DNA of 64,000 nt. It comes from JAPKYZ01 sp033763835 (GTDB lineage: Bacteria; Acidobacteriota; Terriglobia; Bryobacterales; Bryobacteraceae). How positions within the stretch are numbered: the first letter of the stretch is position 1; every line of letters starts with the position of its first letter. The position numbers and the translations under genes were made by a program. The stretch is from NCBI GenBank assembly GCA_033763835.1, contig JANRJS010000013.1:1-64000 (forward strand). Direction: 5' to 3'. Shown here one piece after another: positions 1 to 6,151 of the stretch. The notes beneath the pieces were generated by a model, which saw nothing but the letters and a program-made list of their open reading frames with translations, was not told the DNA's origin and searched no databases.

Positions 1-136
1 CCTATTCCCCAACGAGGCCGCTCTGCTCCGCTTGGTCACCGCCGTCGTCATGGAAATCAGCGAAGAATGGGAAACCGAAAAGATTTACTTGCGAATGGAT
101 CAGGACTGAAACAATTTACAGAAAAGACCTTGCTTT
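1..136 (+). mobile_element. Right end of an IS256-family insertion sequence (partial)
   Basis: The window opens inside a transposase gene whose last 35 codons are IS256/Mutator-like. The stop is followed within a few bases by a sequence starting ACAATTTACAGAAAAGACCT, the kind of A/T-rich terminal sequence often found just after the transposase stop in this family, so it probably holds the terminal inverted repeat. The exact outer boundary cannot be fixed because the left end is outside the window; 136 is an estimate. Confidence 0.6.
2..109 (+). CDS. IS256-family transposase, C-terminal fragment
   Basis: The reading frame is open from the window edge to TGA at 107-109. It encodes 35 residues beginning LFPNEAALLRLVTAVVMEIS and continuing with an EEWET motif. 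This is the conserved C-terminal tail of IS256/Mutator-type DDE transposases (NEAALLRLV..VLMEISEEWETG). The catalytic domain lies upstream, outside the window, so integrity cannot be judged. It sits about 190 bp from a tRNA-Gly 3' fragment and about 240 bp from a broken hsdM, which fits an island edge. The family assignment rests only on this tail. Confidence 0.75.
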   Translation, partial: LFPNEAALLRLVTAVVMEISEEWETEKIYLRMDQD

Positions 137-301
137 ATCGACGAATGTCGATCCCTTCTTGATCGAATTTCTGCGCAATTGACGCGTTACTGCGATTACT
201 GCATTAAGCCGGGAAGCGAGGAATTTATCGTAAACTCTTTCATTGATCGGGATAAGCGCCATGAACCGCCTAAGTCGTTGATAAACGATTGATTGCTGTA
301 C

Positions 302-332
302 GTCGCCGGTTCGAGCCCGGTCTCCCGCTCCA
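302..332 (+). pseudogene. tRNA-Gly 3'-end fragment (probable attachment-site copy)
   Basis: The sequence contains a complete T arm (GCCGG-TTCGAGC-CCGGT) followed by CTCCCGC, discriminator T and CCA. This is the 3' end of a bacterial tRNA-Gly whose 5' acceptor strand would be GCGGGAG. No matching acceptor strand, D arm or anticodon arm is found upstream. A tRNA 3' end without a body is what tyrosine-recombinase integration leaves at the far end of an element. By that logic the intact tRNA-Gly and the element would lie to the left, outside the window. Confidence 0.7.
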
Positions 333-345
333 ACGTTTCAACTAC

Positions 346-453
346 TTACGAGTAGTTAGTTGATCTGATCCCTTGCCGCGGGTTCGAGATCGCGGCGGTC
401 CAGAAGGCGTTCCAGATTTGATCGATCTGGCTGCGGATTTCGCCGGTCAGCAT
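346..453 (-). pseudogene. hsdM: hsdM fragment: first 25 codons of a type I restriction-modification methyltransferase
   Basis: Read on the minus strand from ATG at 453, the first residues are MLTGEIRSQIDQIWNAFW, followed after three residues by SNP. This matches the highly conserved N-terminus of HsdM / N-6 DNA methylase subunits (MLTGELKSKIDxIWDAFWSGGISNP). After the SNP motif, near position 379, the similarity stops and the frame ends at TAA (346-348). The S-adenosylmethionine-binding and NPPF motifs are absent, so this is a remnant. The break lies about 45 bp from the tRNA-Gly fragment, which suggests that an island insertion or deletion removed the rest of the gene. Confidence 0.7.
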
Positions 454-768
454 GGATGAACTTTGAATTTACGCCAGGGTGGTGCCCCGCCGACAAACAC
501 AGGGCGAATGTATGATTCCACTTCAATAAGCCCGGGCTTGCCCAAGGAACTTCGATCTCTGTTCCGCCGGAACCGCGTCCGAATTTCTTGCAGCAGCATA
601 CTGGCCTTCGCGCTCGCCACGCCTCCCGGCGTGCCCATAGAACGCTCCGTACGCCTCAGCAAAGTTATCTTCGCGGTTCGCAGCTCCGGCGCGAACAAAG
701 TTCGGAAATGTCTCCATCCCGCGCACCTAAGCGATGCGCTGCAGGCTTCAACGAGTCTTCGTTCGTCG
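454..768. other. Intergenic stretch without a convincing gene
   Basis: Short overlapping frames exist on both strands here (for example a minus-strand frame at 523-726 containing METFPNFVRAG), but none has a recognisable domain, a good ribosome-binding site or a coherent start. It may be decayed coding sequence belonging to the same disrupted island edge as the hsdM fragment. I see no RNA gene or repeat. Confidence 0.4.
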
Positions 769-1332
769 CTAGGCGCGCGCCGTCCGAACGGGTTTGTCCG
801 TCTGATGGTAATCGGCCGACGCTTGGCCGGTGGAAGAAATGTCTTCCGCGGCCGCCGTCTCCAGGACCTGCTTAGCCCGGTCCGCCCAATCGCCGCTGTC
901 GCAGTGGACCGAAAGCAAAATGCCGCCTTCCTTGATCCGCCCCTCGTAGCGTTTGGCTTCGTATTCGGGAATCCCCAAACCGATCAAACCGCCGGACACG
1001 CTGCCGAGCGCCGCGCCCGCGCCTGCCCCCGCGAGTGCCGCCATAATCGGACCCGCCGCGATCAGCGGACCGACGCCCGGAATCGCCAAAGCGCCTACGC
1101 CAACCAGCCAGCCGAGCACTCCGCCCGCCACCGCACCGGCCGCGCCGCCCGTGGCCGCCGCTTCGGGAGCCTTCGTAGCCTTCTCAACGCCAAGATCCTT
1201 GTTCCCCAAATTCTCGGGCAACAAGACCGACACGTCCTCCGGACGAAAGCCCGCCGCGCGGAGGGCGTCCAAACCTTGTTCGACATGCATCCGGTTGCGG
1301 AAAATGCCGAAGACCGAAATATTCTTGCTCAC
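769..1332 (-). CDS. DUF3341 / general-stress-protein-17M-like protein with glycine-zipper core
   Basis: The 187-residue product has an N-terminal alpha/beta segment (SVFGIFRNRMHVEQGLDALR, about residues 6-25) typical of heat-induced/general stress 17M-like and DUF3341 proteins. About residues 60-118 form a long Gly/Ala-rich, membrane-compatible glycine zipper. A closing segment (IPEYEAKRYEGRIKEGGILL) returns to the ferredoxin-like fold. Start is GTG at 1332 with an AAGGAAA ribosome-binding site. It lies 30 bp downstream of the BON gene on the same strand, so both are probably read from the sigma54 promoter at 1747-1763. The biochemical role is unknown; relatives occur in stress clusters of soil bacteria. 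Databases may label it ActD-like because of DUF3341, but no respiratory complex genes are nearby. Confidence 0.75.
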   Translation of the reverse strand: MSKNISVFGIFRNRMHVEQGLDALRAAGFRPEDVSVLLPENLGNKDLGVEKATKAPEAAATGGAAGAVAGGVLGWLVGVGALAIPGVGPLIAAGPIMAALAGAGAGAALGSVSGGLIGLGIPEYEAKRYEGRIKEGGILLSVHCDSGDWADRAKQVLETAAAEDISSTGQASADYHQTDKPVRTARA

Positions 1333-1362
1333 GATATGTTTCCTTTCTTTTTTGCGGGACGA

Positions 1363-1722
1363 TTACTTCGCCACTTCCAAATGACTGATCACGTTGTTGT
1401 CGCCCGCGAGTTTCTTGGCGATCGCCTCAAGCGATGCCTTCTCCTCGGACGACTTGACGGGACCGCGCAGAGTGACCTGCCCGGCGTGCGTGAGAATCTT
1501 CACGTTCTTCGCGTAGGTCGAGAAAGAACCGCGAACGAATTCGCGGCGAATCTCGCGCAGTAGCTTCATGTCGGCCGGATCGTTGGACTGTTTGTCCGCC
1601 GTCGCGGCATGCTTGCTCTCATCGCGCTTATTGGCGCGTGTGTTGTCGGGCTCTTGCGAAACGGGGTTGGCGGCGAGTAAGACCGCCGCAAGCGCCCCAG
1701 CCGAGAGAATTTTGTGAATCAT
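1363..1722 (-). CDS. Secreted BON-domain protein
   Basis: The 119-residue protein starts at ATG 1722, preceded by a GGAGG ribosome-binding site (1731-1735, complement). Residues 1-22 form a signal peptide (MIHKILSAGALAAVLLAANP). A charged linker leads into one BON domain at about residues 50-119, with the typical core KILTHAGQVTLRGPVKSSEE and a conserved hydrophobic end. BON domains are thought to bind phospholipid or other hydrophobic ligands; OsmY is the best-known stress-induced member. The gene is the first of a two-gene unit with the DUF3341-type gene. A sigma54-type promoter at 1747-1763 faces it, back to back with the promoter of the Hsp20-like gene. Confidence 0.85.
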   Translation of the reverse strand: MIHKILSAGALAAVLLAANPVSQEPDNTRANKRDESKHAATADKQSNDPADMKLLREIRREFVRGSFSTYAKNVKILTHAGQVTLRGPVKSSEEKASLEAIAKKLAGDNNVISHLEVAK

Positions 1723-1746
1723 GTATCAAGCCTCCGCAAAGAGATA

Positions 1747-1763
1747 AGCAAGCGCGCTGCCAT
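1747..1763 (-). promoter_or_regulatory. Sigma54 (-24/-12) promoter of the BON/DUF3341 unit
   Basis: The complement reads ATGGCAGCGCGCTTGCT. It has TGGCA and TTGCT elements with GG (1761-1760) and GC (1749-1748) separated by exactly 10 bases, as required for RpoN promoters. The predicted transcription start is near 1736, 14 nt before the ATG and at the edge of the ribosome-binding site. Confidence 0.7.
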
Positions 1764-1795
1764 AACGAAAACGGGAAGAAACGTTCCAGTCCGCG

Positions 1796-1812
1796 CTGGC
1801 GGTTCCATTGCA
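1796..1812 (+). promoter_or_regulatory. Sigma54 (-24/-12) promoter upstream of the Hsp20-like gene
   Basis: CTGGCGGTTCCATTGCA matches the YTGGC...TTGCW consensus, with GG at 1798-1799 and GC at 1810-1811 (10-base spacing). The predicted start is near 1823. It is divergent from the BON promoter, only about 35 bp away. Confidence 0.65.
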
Positions 1813-1971
1813 TATTTGAGGAGAGTGAGAAGGATCTTAGTCGGCGATCCCGCGAGTTGCTTGCCCGCCGGCGCTTCCGGACTGTTGCGGTCCTGGCGGG
1901 TGTTCTCGCATCTGCTCAGCCGCTATGCCTCACCACTGGGAGTGCGCGCCCCGTTACTCGAACGTCACCTC

Positions 1972-2385
1972 ATGACCGGACTTCCCGCCAAGATTCGCCT
2001 CGAAGGCGGCTCCGTCCGGTTGAGCATGGCCGTACTCGGCGAAGCGAAAGATTTACAAGTGTTCTGCGACGAATTCGAAGTCATCGTCGAGGGTGTCGCG
2101 TGGGAAGACTTGACCTACCAAATTGAACCCGGCACCGTACAAGAGCGAATCGACCGGCGGTTCGCCCGGAAATTCCATCTGCCGTGGGCCGTCGATCCCA
2201 ACGCCGTTCAAGTCCGGCTAGAGGGCTGTGTGCTGGAGATCGCCATCCGTCGCCGCGAGGCGGAAAAGAGCCGCGCCGCCGAGACCGTTACGAAAATTCC
2301 CAACTACTCGGCGGAAGGGGGATCGACGCCTTCTTCGAGAAACGCCCGCACCATCGGCCCGATCGCCATAAATTCTTTGAGATGA
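1972..2385 (+). CDS. Hsp20 / alpha-crystallin-like small heat-shock protein
   Basis: From the ATG at 1972 the protein has 137 residues. About residues 9-100 resemble an alpha-crystallin domain: a beta strand with SVRLSMAVLGEAKDLQVF, then RIDRRFARKFHLPWAVDP, then VRLEGCVLEIAIRRR, the counterpart of the usual 'NGVLTITLPK' strand. Small heat-shock proteins hold unfolding clients in the cytoplasm. The frame stays open far upstream of 1972. A start before about 1823 is unlikely if the sigma54 promoter is used, and a GTG or TTG between 1830 and 1972 is possible, so the N-terminus is uncertain. The last 27 codons overlap, tail to tail, the receiver gene at 2304-2729. Confidence 0.65.
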   Translation: MTGLPAKIRLEGGSVRLSMAVLGEAKDLQVFCDEFEVIVEGVAWEDLTYQIEPGTVQERIDRRFARKFHLPWAVDPNAVQVRLEGCVLEIAIRRREAEKSRAAETVTKIPNYSAEGGSTPSSRNARTIGPIAINSLR

Positions 2386-2729
2386 GTCGGTTTTGAGAAA
2401 AACCGCGTCGCGCCGGCCTTTAACGCCTCTTCGCGATCCTTAGGCGAAATCGACGACGTAAAGACGAAAATCGGAGCCTTCGCGCACCGCTTGGTCAATC
2501 GGATTTCGCGCACCAATTCCGACCCGCGCCCACGCGGAAGGTTCCAATCGAGCAGGATCAAATCCGGCGCGTAAACCAACCCTCCGTCGCAAGCTTCGCG
2601 CGCGTAGGCCAGAAACTCGTCTCCCGTTTCGACTACCGTAATCATGCTTTTGAGACCGCTCGATTCGAGCGCGTCCCGGAGGAGTTCCGCGTCGGGGGGA
2701 TTATCTTCGGCTATCAGGATATGGAACAC
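2304..2729 (-). CDS. Single-domain response regulator (Rcp1/CheY-like receiver)
   Basis: The 141-residue protein is one receiver domain. Acidic pocket residues sit at E8/D9 (LIAEDNPPD), the phosphoacceptor is D61 (LILLDWNLPRGRG), a Thr/Ser switch is in FVFTSS and the conserved lysine is in FFSKP. There is no output domain, so it acts by protein-protein contact, typically in phosphorelays or with bacteriophytochrome-like kinases. The gene converges on and overlaps the Hsp20-like gene by 82 bp, and its promoter region overlaps that of the divergent SYLF gene. A partner could be the CHASE3 kinase at 3605-5038, but that kinase also has its own adjacent receiver. Confidence 0.9.
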   Translation of the reverse strand: MFHILIAEDNPPDAELLRDALESSGLKSMITVVETGDEFLAYAREACDGGLVYAPDLILLDWNLPRGRGSELVREIRLTKRCAKAPIFVFTSSISPKDREEALKAGATRFFSKPTHLKEFMAIGPMVRAFLEEGVDPPSAE

Positions 2730-2746
2730 CTTGGACCGGATTCAGT

Positions 2747-2763
2747 GTGGCATAAAACGTGCT
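2747..2763 (+). promoter_or_regulatory. Probable sigma54 promoter of the SYLF gene
   Basis: GTGGCATAAAACGTGCT has TGGCA at -24 and GTGC instead of TTGC at -12. GG (2749-2750) and GC (2761-2762) are exactly 10 bases apart. The predicted start is near 2774, giving a 25-nt leader to the ATG at 2799. One mismatch in each element makes it weaker than the promoters at 7657 and 11366. Confidence 0.55.
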
Positions 2764-2798
2764 TCAACTGCCAGCGAGTCTCGACTCTGGAGGAAGAA

Positions 2799-3485
2799 AT
2801 GACTTACAAGCTATGGGTTGCCGCCGGTATTTGCTCGGGATTGCTGGCCGACGAGCACGAAAAGAGCGCCGCGCGCACCCGAATTATGGCGGCGAACACG
2901 GTGTTGCAGGAGATCATGGCCGTCGAAGACAAGGCGATTCCGCAGGACCTGCTGGCCCGCGCCAACTGCGTGGCGATCGTGCCTGGCGTGAAAAAGGCGG
3001 CTTTCATCGTCGGCGGGAAATACGGCCGGGGCGTCCTGATGTGCCGCGATGGGAAAGGCGATTGGCGCGGACCGGCCGCGATCCGGGTGGAAGGCGGCAG
3101 TATCGGTTTTCAAGCCGGTGGCAGCGAGACGGATATGGTGTTGCTGGTGATGAACAAGACGGGCGCGGACCGCTTGATGAAGAGCGAATTCAAGGTCGGC
3201 GGCGAAGTCGCTGTCGCCGCCGGGCCGTTGGGCCGCCAGGGTAACGCCGCCACCGACGCGACTATGCGCGCGGAAATGCTGGGCTACTCGCGCAGCCGGG
3301 GCGTGTTCGGCGGTATCTCGCTCGAAGGCTCGACGCTTCGCGAGGATACCGAGGACAACCAGGCGATTTATGGCAAGCCGCTGACATCGGCGCAAATCCT
3401 GCGCGAAGGCCTCGGCGGAAGTTCTAAAGAGGGAGAGGAATTGGCGCGCACGCTGCAGCGCTACTCCCGCCACGAGATGAAGTGA
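2799..3485 (+). CDS. Secreted SYLF-domain (Ysc84/DUF500) lipid-binding protein
   Basis: The start at ATG 2799 follows a CTGGAGGA ribosome-binding site and gives 228 residues. The N-terminus (YKLWVAAGICSGLLA) is a signal peptide. The rest is a SYLF domain: an N-terminal helix with LQEIMAVEDKAIPQDLLARA, then ANCVAIVPGVKKAAFIVGGKYGRG (glycine-rich core), GGSIGFQAGGSETDMVLLVM and SRSRGVFGGISLEGS. SYLF proteins bind phosphoinositides in eukaryotes; bacterial members are usually secreted and of unknown role. The longer frame from 2721 would hide the signal peptide and is rejected. The gene stands between regulators and appears to be part of the local sigma54 stress set. Confidence 0.9.
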   Translation: MTYKLWVAAGICSGLLADEHEKSAARTRIMAANTVLQEIMAVEDKAIPQDLLARANCVAIVPGVKKAAFIVGGKYGRGVLMCRDGKGDWRGPAAIRVEGGSIGFQAGGSETDMVLLVMNKTGADRLMKSEFKVGGEVAVAAGPLGRQGNAATDATMRAEMLGYSRSRGVFGGISLEGSTLREDTEDNQAIYGKPLTSAQILREGLGGSSKEGEELARTLQRYSRHEMK

Positions 3486-3604
3486 AACGAAGTTTCCGAT
3501 AGCTCTCTCGGAGGAGCTCTTTGCGAAACCTTGGGGCTCGGCCGTGCCGGGCCTCAAGTTATTTCGGGACCGATGGCAACGATAGGATCGAAGGCCAAGC
3601 CAGT

Positions 3605-5038
3605 ATGGGGAAACCGCCCGTTCCATCTTTCATGCCGCGGAGCGACCGCCTGGAGCGCCAAGCTCGGGCGCTCCTGGTCGGGCTCGCCGCCGCGGCGGGC
3701 GCGGTAGCGATCCTGGCTGTGCTTGGATTTCGCCTCTATCGAGAGCGAGACCGCATGGTGGAACATACGCTCAATGTCATCTCGCGCATCGAGGAACTGC
3801 GCCGAGCCGTGCGGCGGGCGCAAACGGCGGTTCTCGACCATGCACTAGGTCAGCCGGATCAAGCCGCATTTGTCGAAGAAGCCGCTGCCGGTGCGCGTCG
3901 ATTGAGCGCCGAGCTGGCATGGCTTACCCGGGATAATCCGCCCCAAGCGGATTTGGTACGGGAAATCTCCGCCAAGATAGACGGGCTAACCGCCGCAGGC
4001 CGGGATTTGGCCGGGCGCGCTCCGGAATCGGGGCCTCCCTTGATCGCCTTCCAGCGGCGGACCGCGGAGTTGATCGACGACCTTACCCGCGCCCAAGCCG
4101 AAGAGCGTCGCCTTCTATCTCTGCGCACCGGCGACCGGCGTGTCATCGAGAACCGGTTAGCGATGGCCTTCGTGTTAGTGTTTGCCATCAATGCCCTGTT
4201 GTTGTGGTGGAGCATCGCGTTCGCGCGCAGCTACCGCCAAGCCCGCGACGGGCGCGATCGCGCCCTGAGCCGGTTAAACGCCGGTCTCGAATCGAAGGTC
4301 GCCGAACGCACCCGCGAGTTGGAGCGCACGGTGGGCGAACTGCGACGGTCGAACGAAGATTTACGACGCTTCGCCAATAGCGCCAGCCACGACTTGCAGG
4401 AACCGGTGCGCGTCATCGGAAGTTACGTTTCGTTGATCGAGAAGCGTTTCGGAGAAAAGCTGGACGGCGACGGCGCTCTATACCTGTCGCGGGCGATTAA
4501 CGGCGCGAAGCAGTTGCAGCGGCTGCTGGCCGACATTTTGGCGTATGTGTCGCTGCGGGAATCGGAACCCACACGTTATCCGGCTCCGCTGGCCCAGACT
4601 CTCGAAGCCGCGCTCGACTCCCTGCGCTTGCAGATCGAGGACTCGGGCGCCACGATTAGAGCGTCCGGCTTGCCTGAGGTGGACGCCGATCACGAATTGC
4701 TGCGCCGCGTTTTTCAAGCCCTGATCTCGAACGCCATCAAGTTCGCGGCTTCTGGACGCCCGCCCGTTATCGAAGTCTCCGCGAACCGGAGCGAGACGGA
4801 GTGGACCGTCGAAGTTCGCGATAACGGCATCGGCTTCGAAGAAGAATTTAGCGAGTCCATCTTCTCGTTGTTTTCCCGGCTGCACCCGCGCGGCCGCTAT
4901 GAAGGCAGCGGCACCGGGTTGGCGACGGCGCTGCGTATCGTAGAATTGCACCATGGCCGCATGGGTGCGCGGTCGAAACCGGGCGAAGGGTCGGTGTTTT
5001 TCTTTACACTTCCCATCGCCGAACGAAAGTCTCAATAA
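3605..5038 (+). CDS. CHASE3-type membrane sensor histidine kinase
   Basis: The 477-residue protein has a transmembrane segment at about 22-44. A periplasmic helical bundle follows at about 45-185, consistent with a CHASE3 sensor domain (RIEELRRAVRRAQTAVLDHALG). A second membrane segment lies at about 186-207 and a coiled coil at about 215-255. The HisKA domain has H262 in NSASHDLQEPVRV. The HATPase_c domain has N-box NAIKFA, G1 DNGIGF and G2 GSGTGLA. The ASHDLQEP signature is that of phytochrome-like kinases. It is followed after 3 bp by a receiver gene, its likely partner. The start at 3605 is chosen because the membrane segment begins soon after; ATG 3632 is an alternative. Confidence 0.9.
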   Translation: MGKPPVPSFMPRSDRLERQARALLVGLAAAAGAVAILAVLGFRLYRERDRMVEHTLNVISRIEELRRAVRRAQTAVLDHALGQPDQAAFVEEAAAGARRLSAELAWLTRDNPPQADLVREISAKIDGLTAAGRDLAGRAPESGPPLIAFQRRTAELIDDLTRAQAEERRLLSLRTGDRRVIENRLAMAFVLVFAINALLLWWSIAFARSYRQARDGRDRALSRLNAGLESKVAERTRELERTVGELRRSNEDLRRFANSASHDLQEPVRVIGSYVSLIEKRFGEKLDGDGALYLSRAINGAKQLQRLLADILAYVSLRESEPTRYPAPLAQTLEAALDSLRLQIEDSGATIRASGLPEVDADHELLRRVFQALISNAIKFAASGRPPVIEVSANRSETEWTVEVRDNGIGFEEEFSESIFSLFSRLHPRGRYEGSGTGLATALRIVELHHGRMGARSKPGEGSVFFFTLPIAERKSQ

Positions 5039-5041
5039 ACG

Positions 5042-5482
5042 GTGGCGGTCGAAAGTTCATCCGTGGAAATCCTGATTGTCGACGATAGTCCGGCGGATGT
5101 TGGTTTGGTCGAGGAAGCGTTCCGCGAGTGGAGCCATTCCAACCGCTTGTCCGTAGTGGAGGACGGCGCGCAAGCGCTCGATTTTCTGTACCGGCACGGC
5201 GAGTTTTCCTCCGCTCCCCGGCCCGATCTGATCCTGCTCGATCTCAATCTTCCGAAAAAAGACGGCCGGGAAGTGCTGTCCGCCATTAAGCAGGACCCGG
5301 AACTGCAGCAAATCCCGGTGGTGATTCTTACCACCTCCGACGCCGAACAAGACGTGCGGAAAGCCTATCGCCTGCACGCCAACTGCTATCTCACCAAACC
5401 GGTCCACATCGACGAGTTCTTGACCAAGATCAAAGCGATCGAATCGTTCTGGCTATCGACGGTCCGGCTGCCGCAGCCTTAA
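5042..5482 (+). CDS. Single-domain response regulator (Rcp1-like)
   Basis: The 146-residue receiver starts at GTG 5042, 3 bp after the kinase stop, so the two are translationally linked. Acidic pocket D14/D15 (ILIVDDSPADV), phosphoacceptor D67 (LILLDLNLPKKDG), TTSD switch and YLTKPVH lysine are all present. The family is the Rcp1-type receivers that pair with ASHDLQEP kinases, so it is probably phosphorylated by the preceding CHASE3 kinase. No output domain is fused. Its last 4 bases overlap the convergent gene on the other strand. Confidence 0.9.
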   Translation: MAVESSSVEILIVDDSPADVGLVEEAFREWSHSNRLSVVEDGAQALDFLYRHGEFSSAPRPDLILLDLNLPKKDGREVLSAIKQDPELQQIPVVILTTSDAEQDVRKAYRLHANCYLTKPVHIDEFLTKIKAIESFWLSTVRLPQP

Positions 5483-6141
5483 CGCGGCCATTCGAGAACG
5501 AAACAAGCGCCGGGAGGTTCGCACTCCGCCAGCCGGAGTTCTCCGTTCAACTGGGAGGCCAAACGATGGGCGGTGGCCAATCCCAATCCGAACCCGTCAT
5601 AGGCGTTCGGCGGATGCAAACGGCGGAACGGCTCGAAGATTTGCGCGGCGTAAGCGGGGTCGATCCCAATGCCGTTGTCGCGCACGGCGAGAAGAATTCG
5701 AGTCGCGGAAAGCTCCGCGCTCAGCTCCACCGACGGCGGAGTCTCGGGCCGCCGGAATTTCAGCGCGTTCTCCAACAACTCTTTCGCGATGGCGGCCACC
5801 GCGCGGGGAGCCGTTTCCTCGCCCACCTCGATGCGCGTTCTCAATTCGCCCCCCAGAGCTTCGGCGCGGGGGCGCATTTCGAGCGCGACGCCGCGCAGCG
5901 CGTTATCCAGACGGCAGCGGGAATCGGGCCGTGCCTCGACCGTAAAGTAGGCGGTCGCCGCCGCGAGGAGCGCGTCGCAATGGAGACCGCCCGCAGCCGC
6001 TTGTTCCAGCGCTTCCCGGACCCCGGCGGGCGCCGTTTCCAGGGGTTCGCGCCGCAGCGCTAACTGAGCCTTCACCACCAGTTGGCGTAAGTGGCGGCGC
6101 ATGTCGTGCGCGAAGGCATGAAATTCCTCGGAGCGGGTCAT
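5479..6141 (-). CDS. Short cytoplasmic histidine kinase, no sensor domain
   Basis: The 220-residue protein begins directly with a dimerisation/H-box helix (FHAFAHDMRRHLRQL, H12 the likely phosphoacceptor). A complete HATPase_c domain follows: N-box ELLENALKF, G1 DNGIGIDP, F-box FEPFRRL and G2 GFGLGLA. No membrane segment or PAS/GAF domain is present, so the input must come from a partner protein or ligand that cannot be seen. It lies 10 bp after the NtrC-type regulator on the same strand and is the obvious kinase for it. ATP-site residues look intact. Confidence 0.85.
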   Translation of the reverse strand: MTRSEEFHAFAHDMRRHLRQLVVKAQLALRREPLETAPAGVREALEQAAAGGLHCDALLAAATAYFTVEARPDSRCRLDNALRGVALEMRPRAEALGGELRTRIEVGEETAPRAVAAIAKELLENALKFRRPETPPSVELSAELSATRILLAVRDNGIGIDPAYAAQIFEPFRRLHPPNAYDGFGLGLATAHRLASQLNGELRLAECEPPGACFVLEWPR

Positions 6142-6151
6142 CGGCCGGCCG

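Noticed and set aside
302..332. Complete tRNA-Gly gene
   Set aside because: Only the T arm, acceptor 3' strand and CCA are present; no D arm, anticodon arm or 5' acceptor strand is found upstream.
463..1563. A long plus-strand open frame of 366 codons across 463-1563
   Set aside because: It runs antisense to two genes with clear domains (DUF3341-type and BON), has low-complexity, Arg/Ala-rich translation and no recognisable motif; it is a product of high GC content.
3534..3547. Sigma54 promoter for the CHASE3 kinase
   Set aside because: GG-N10-GC geometry exists, but the -24 element reads GGGGC without the T and the -12 element is GTGCC; too weak.
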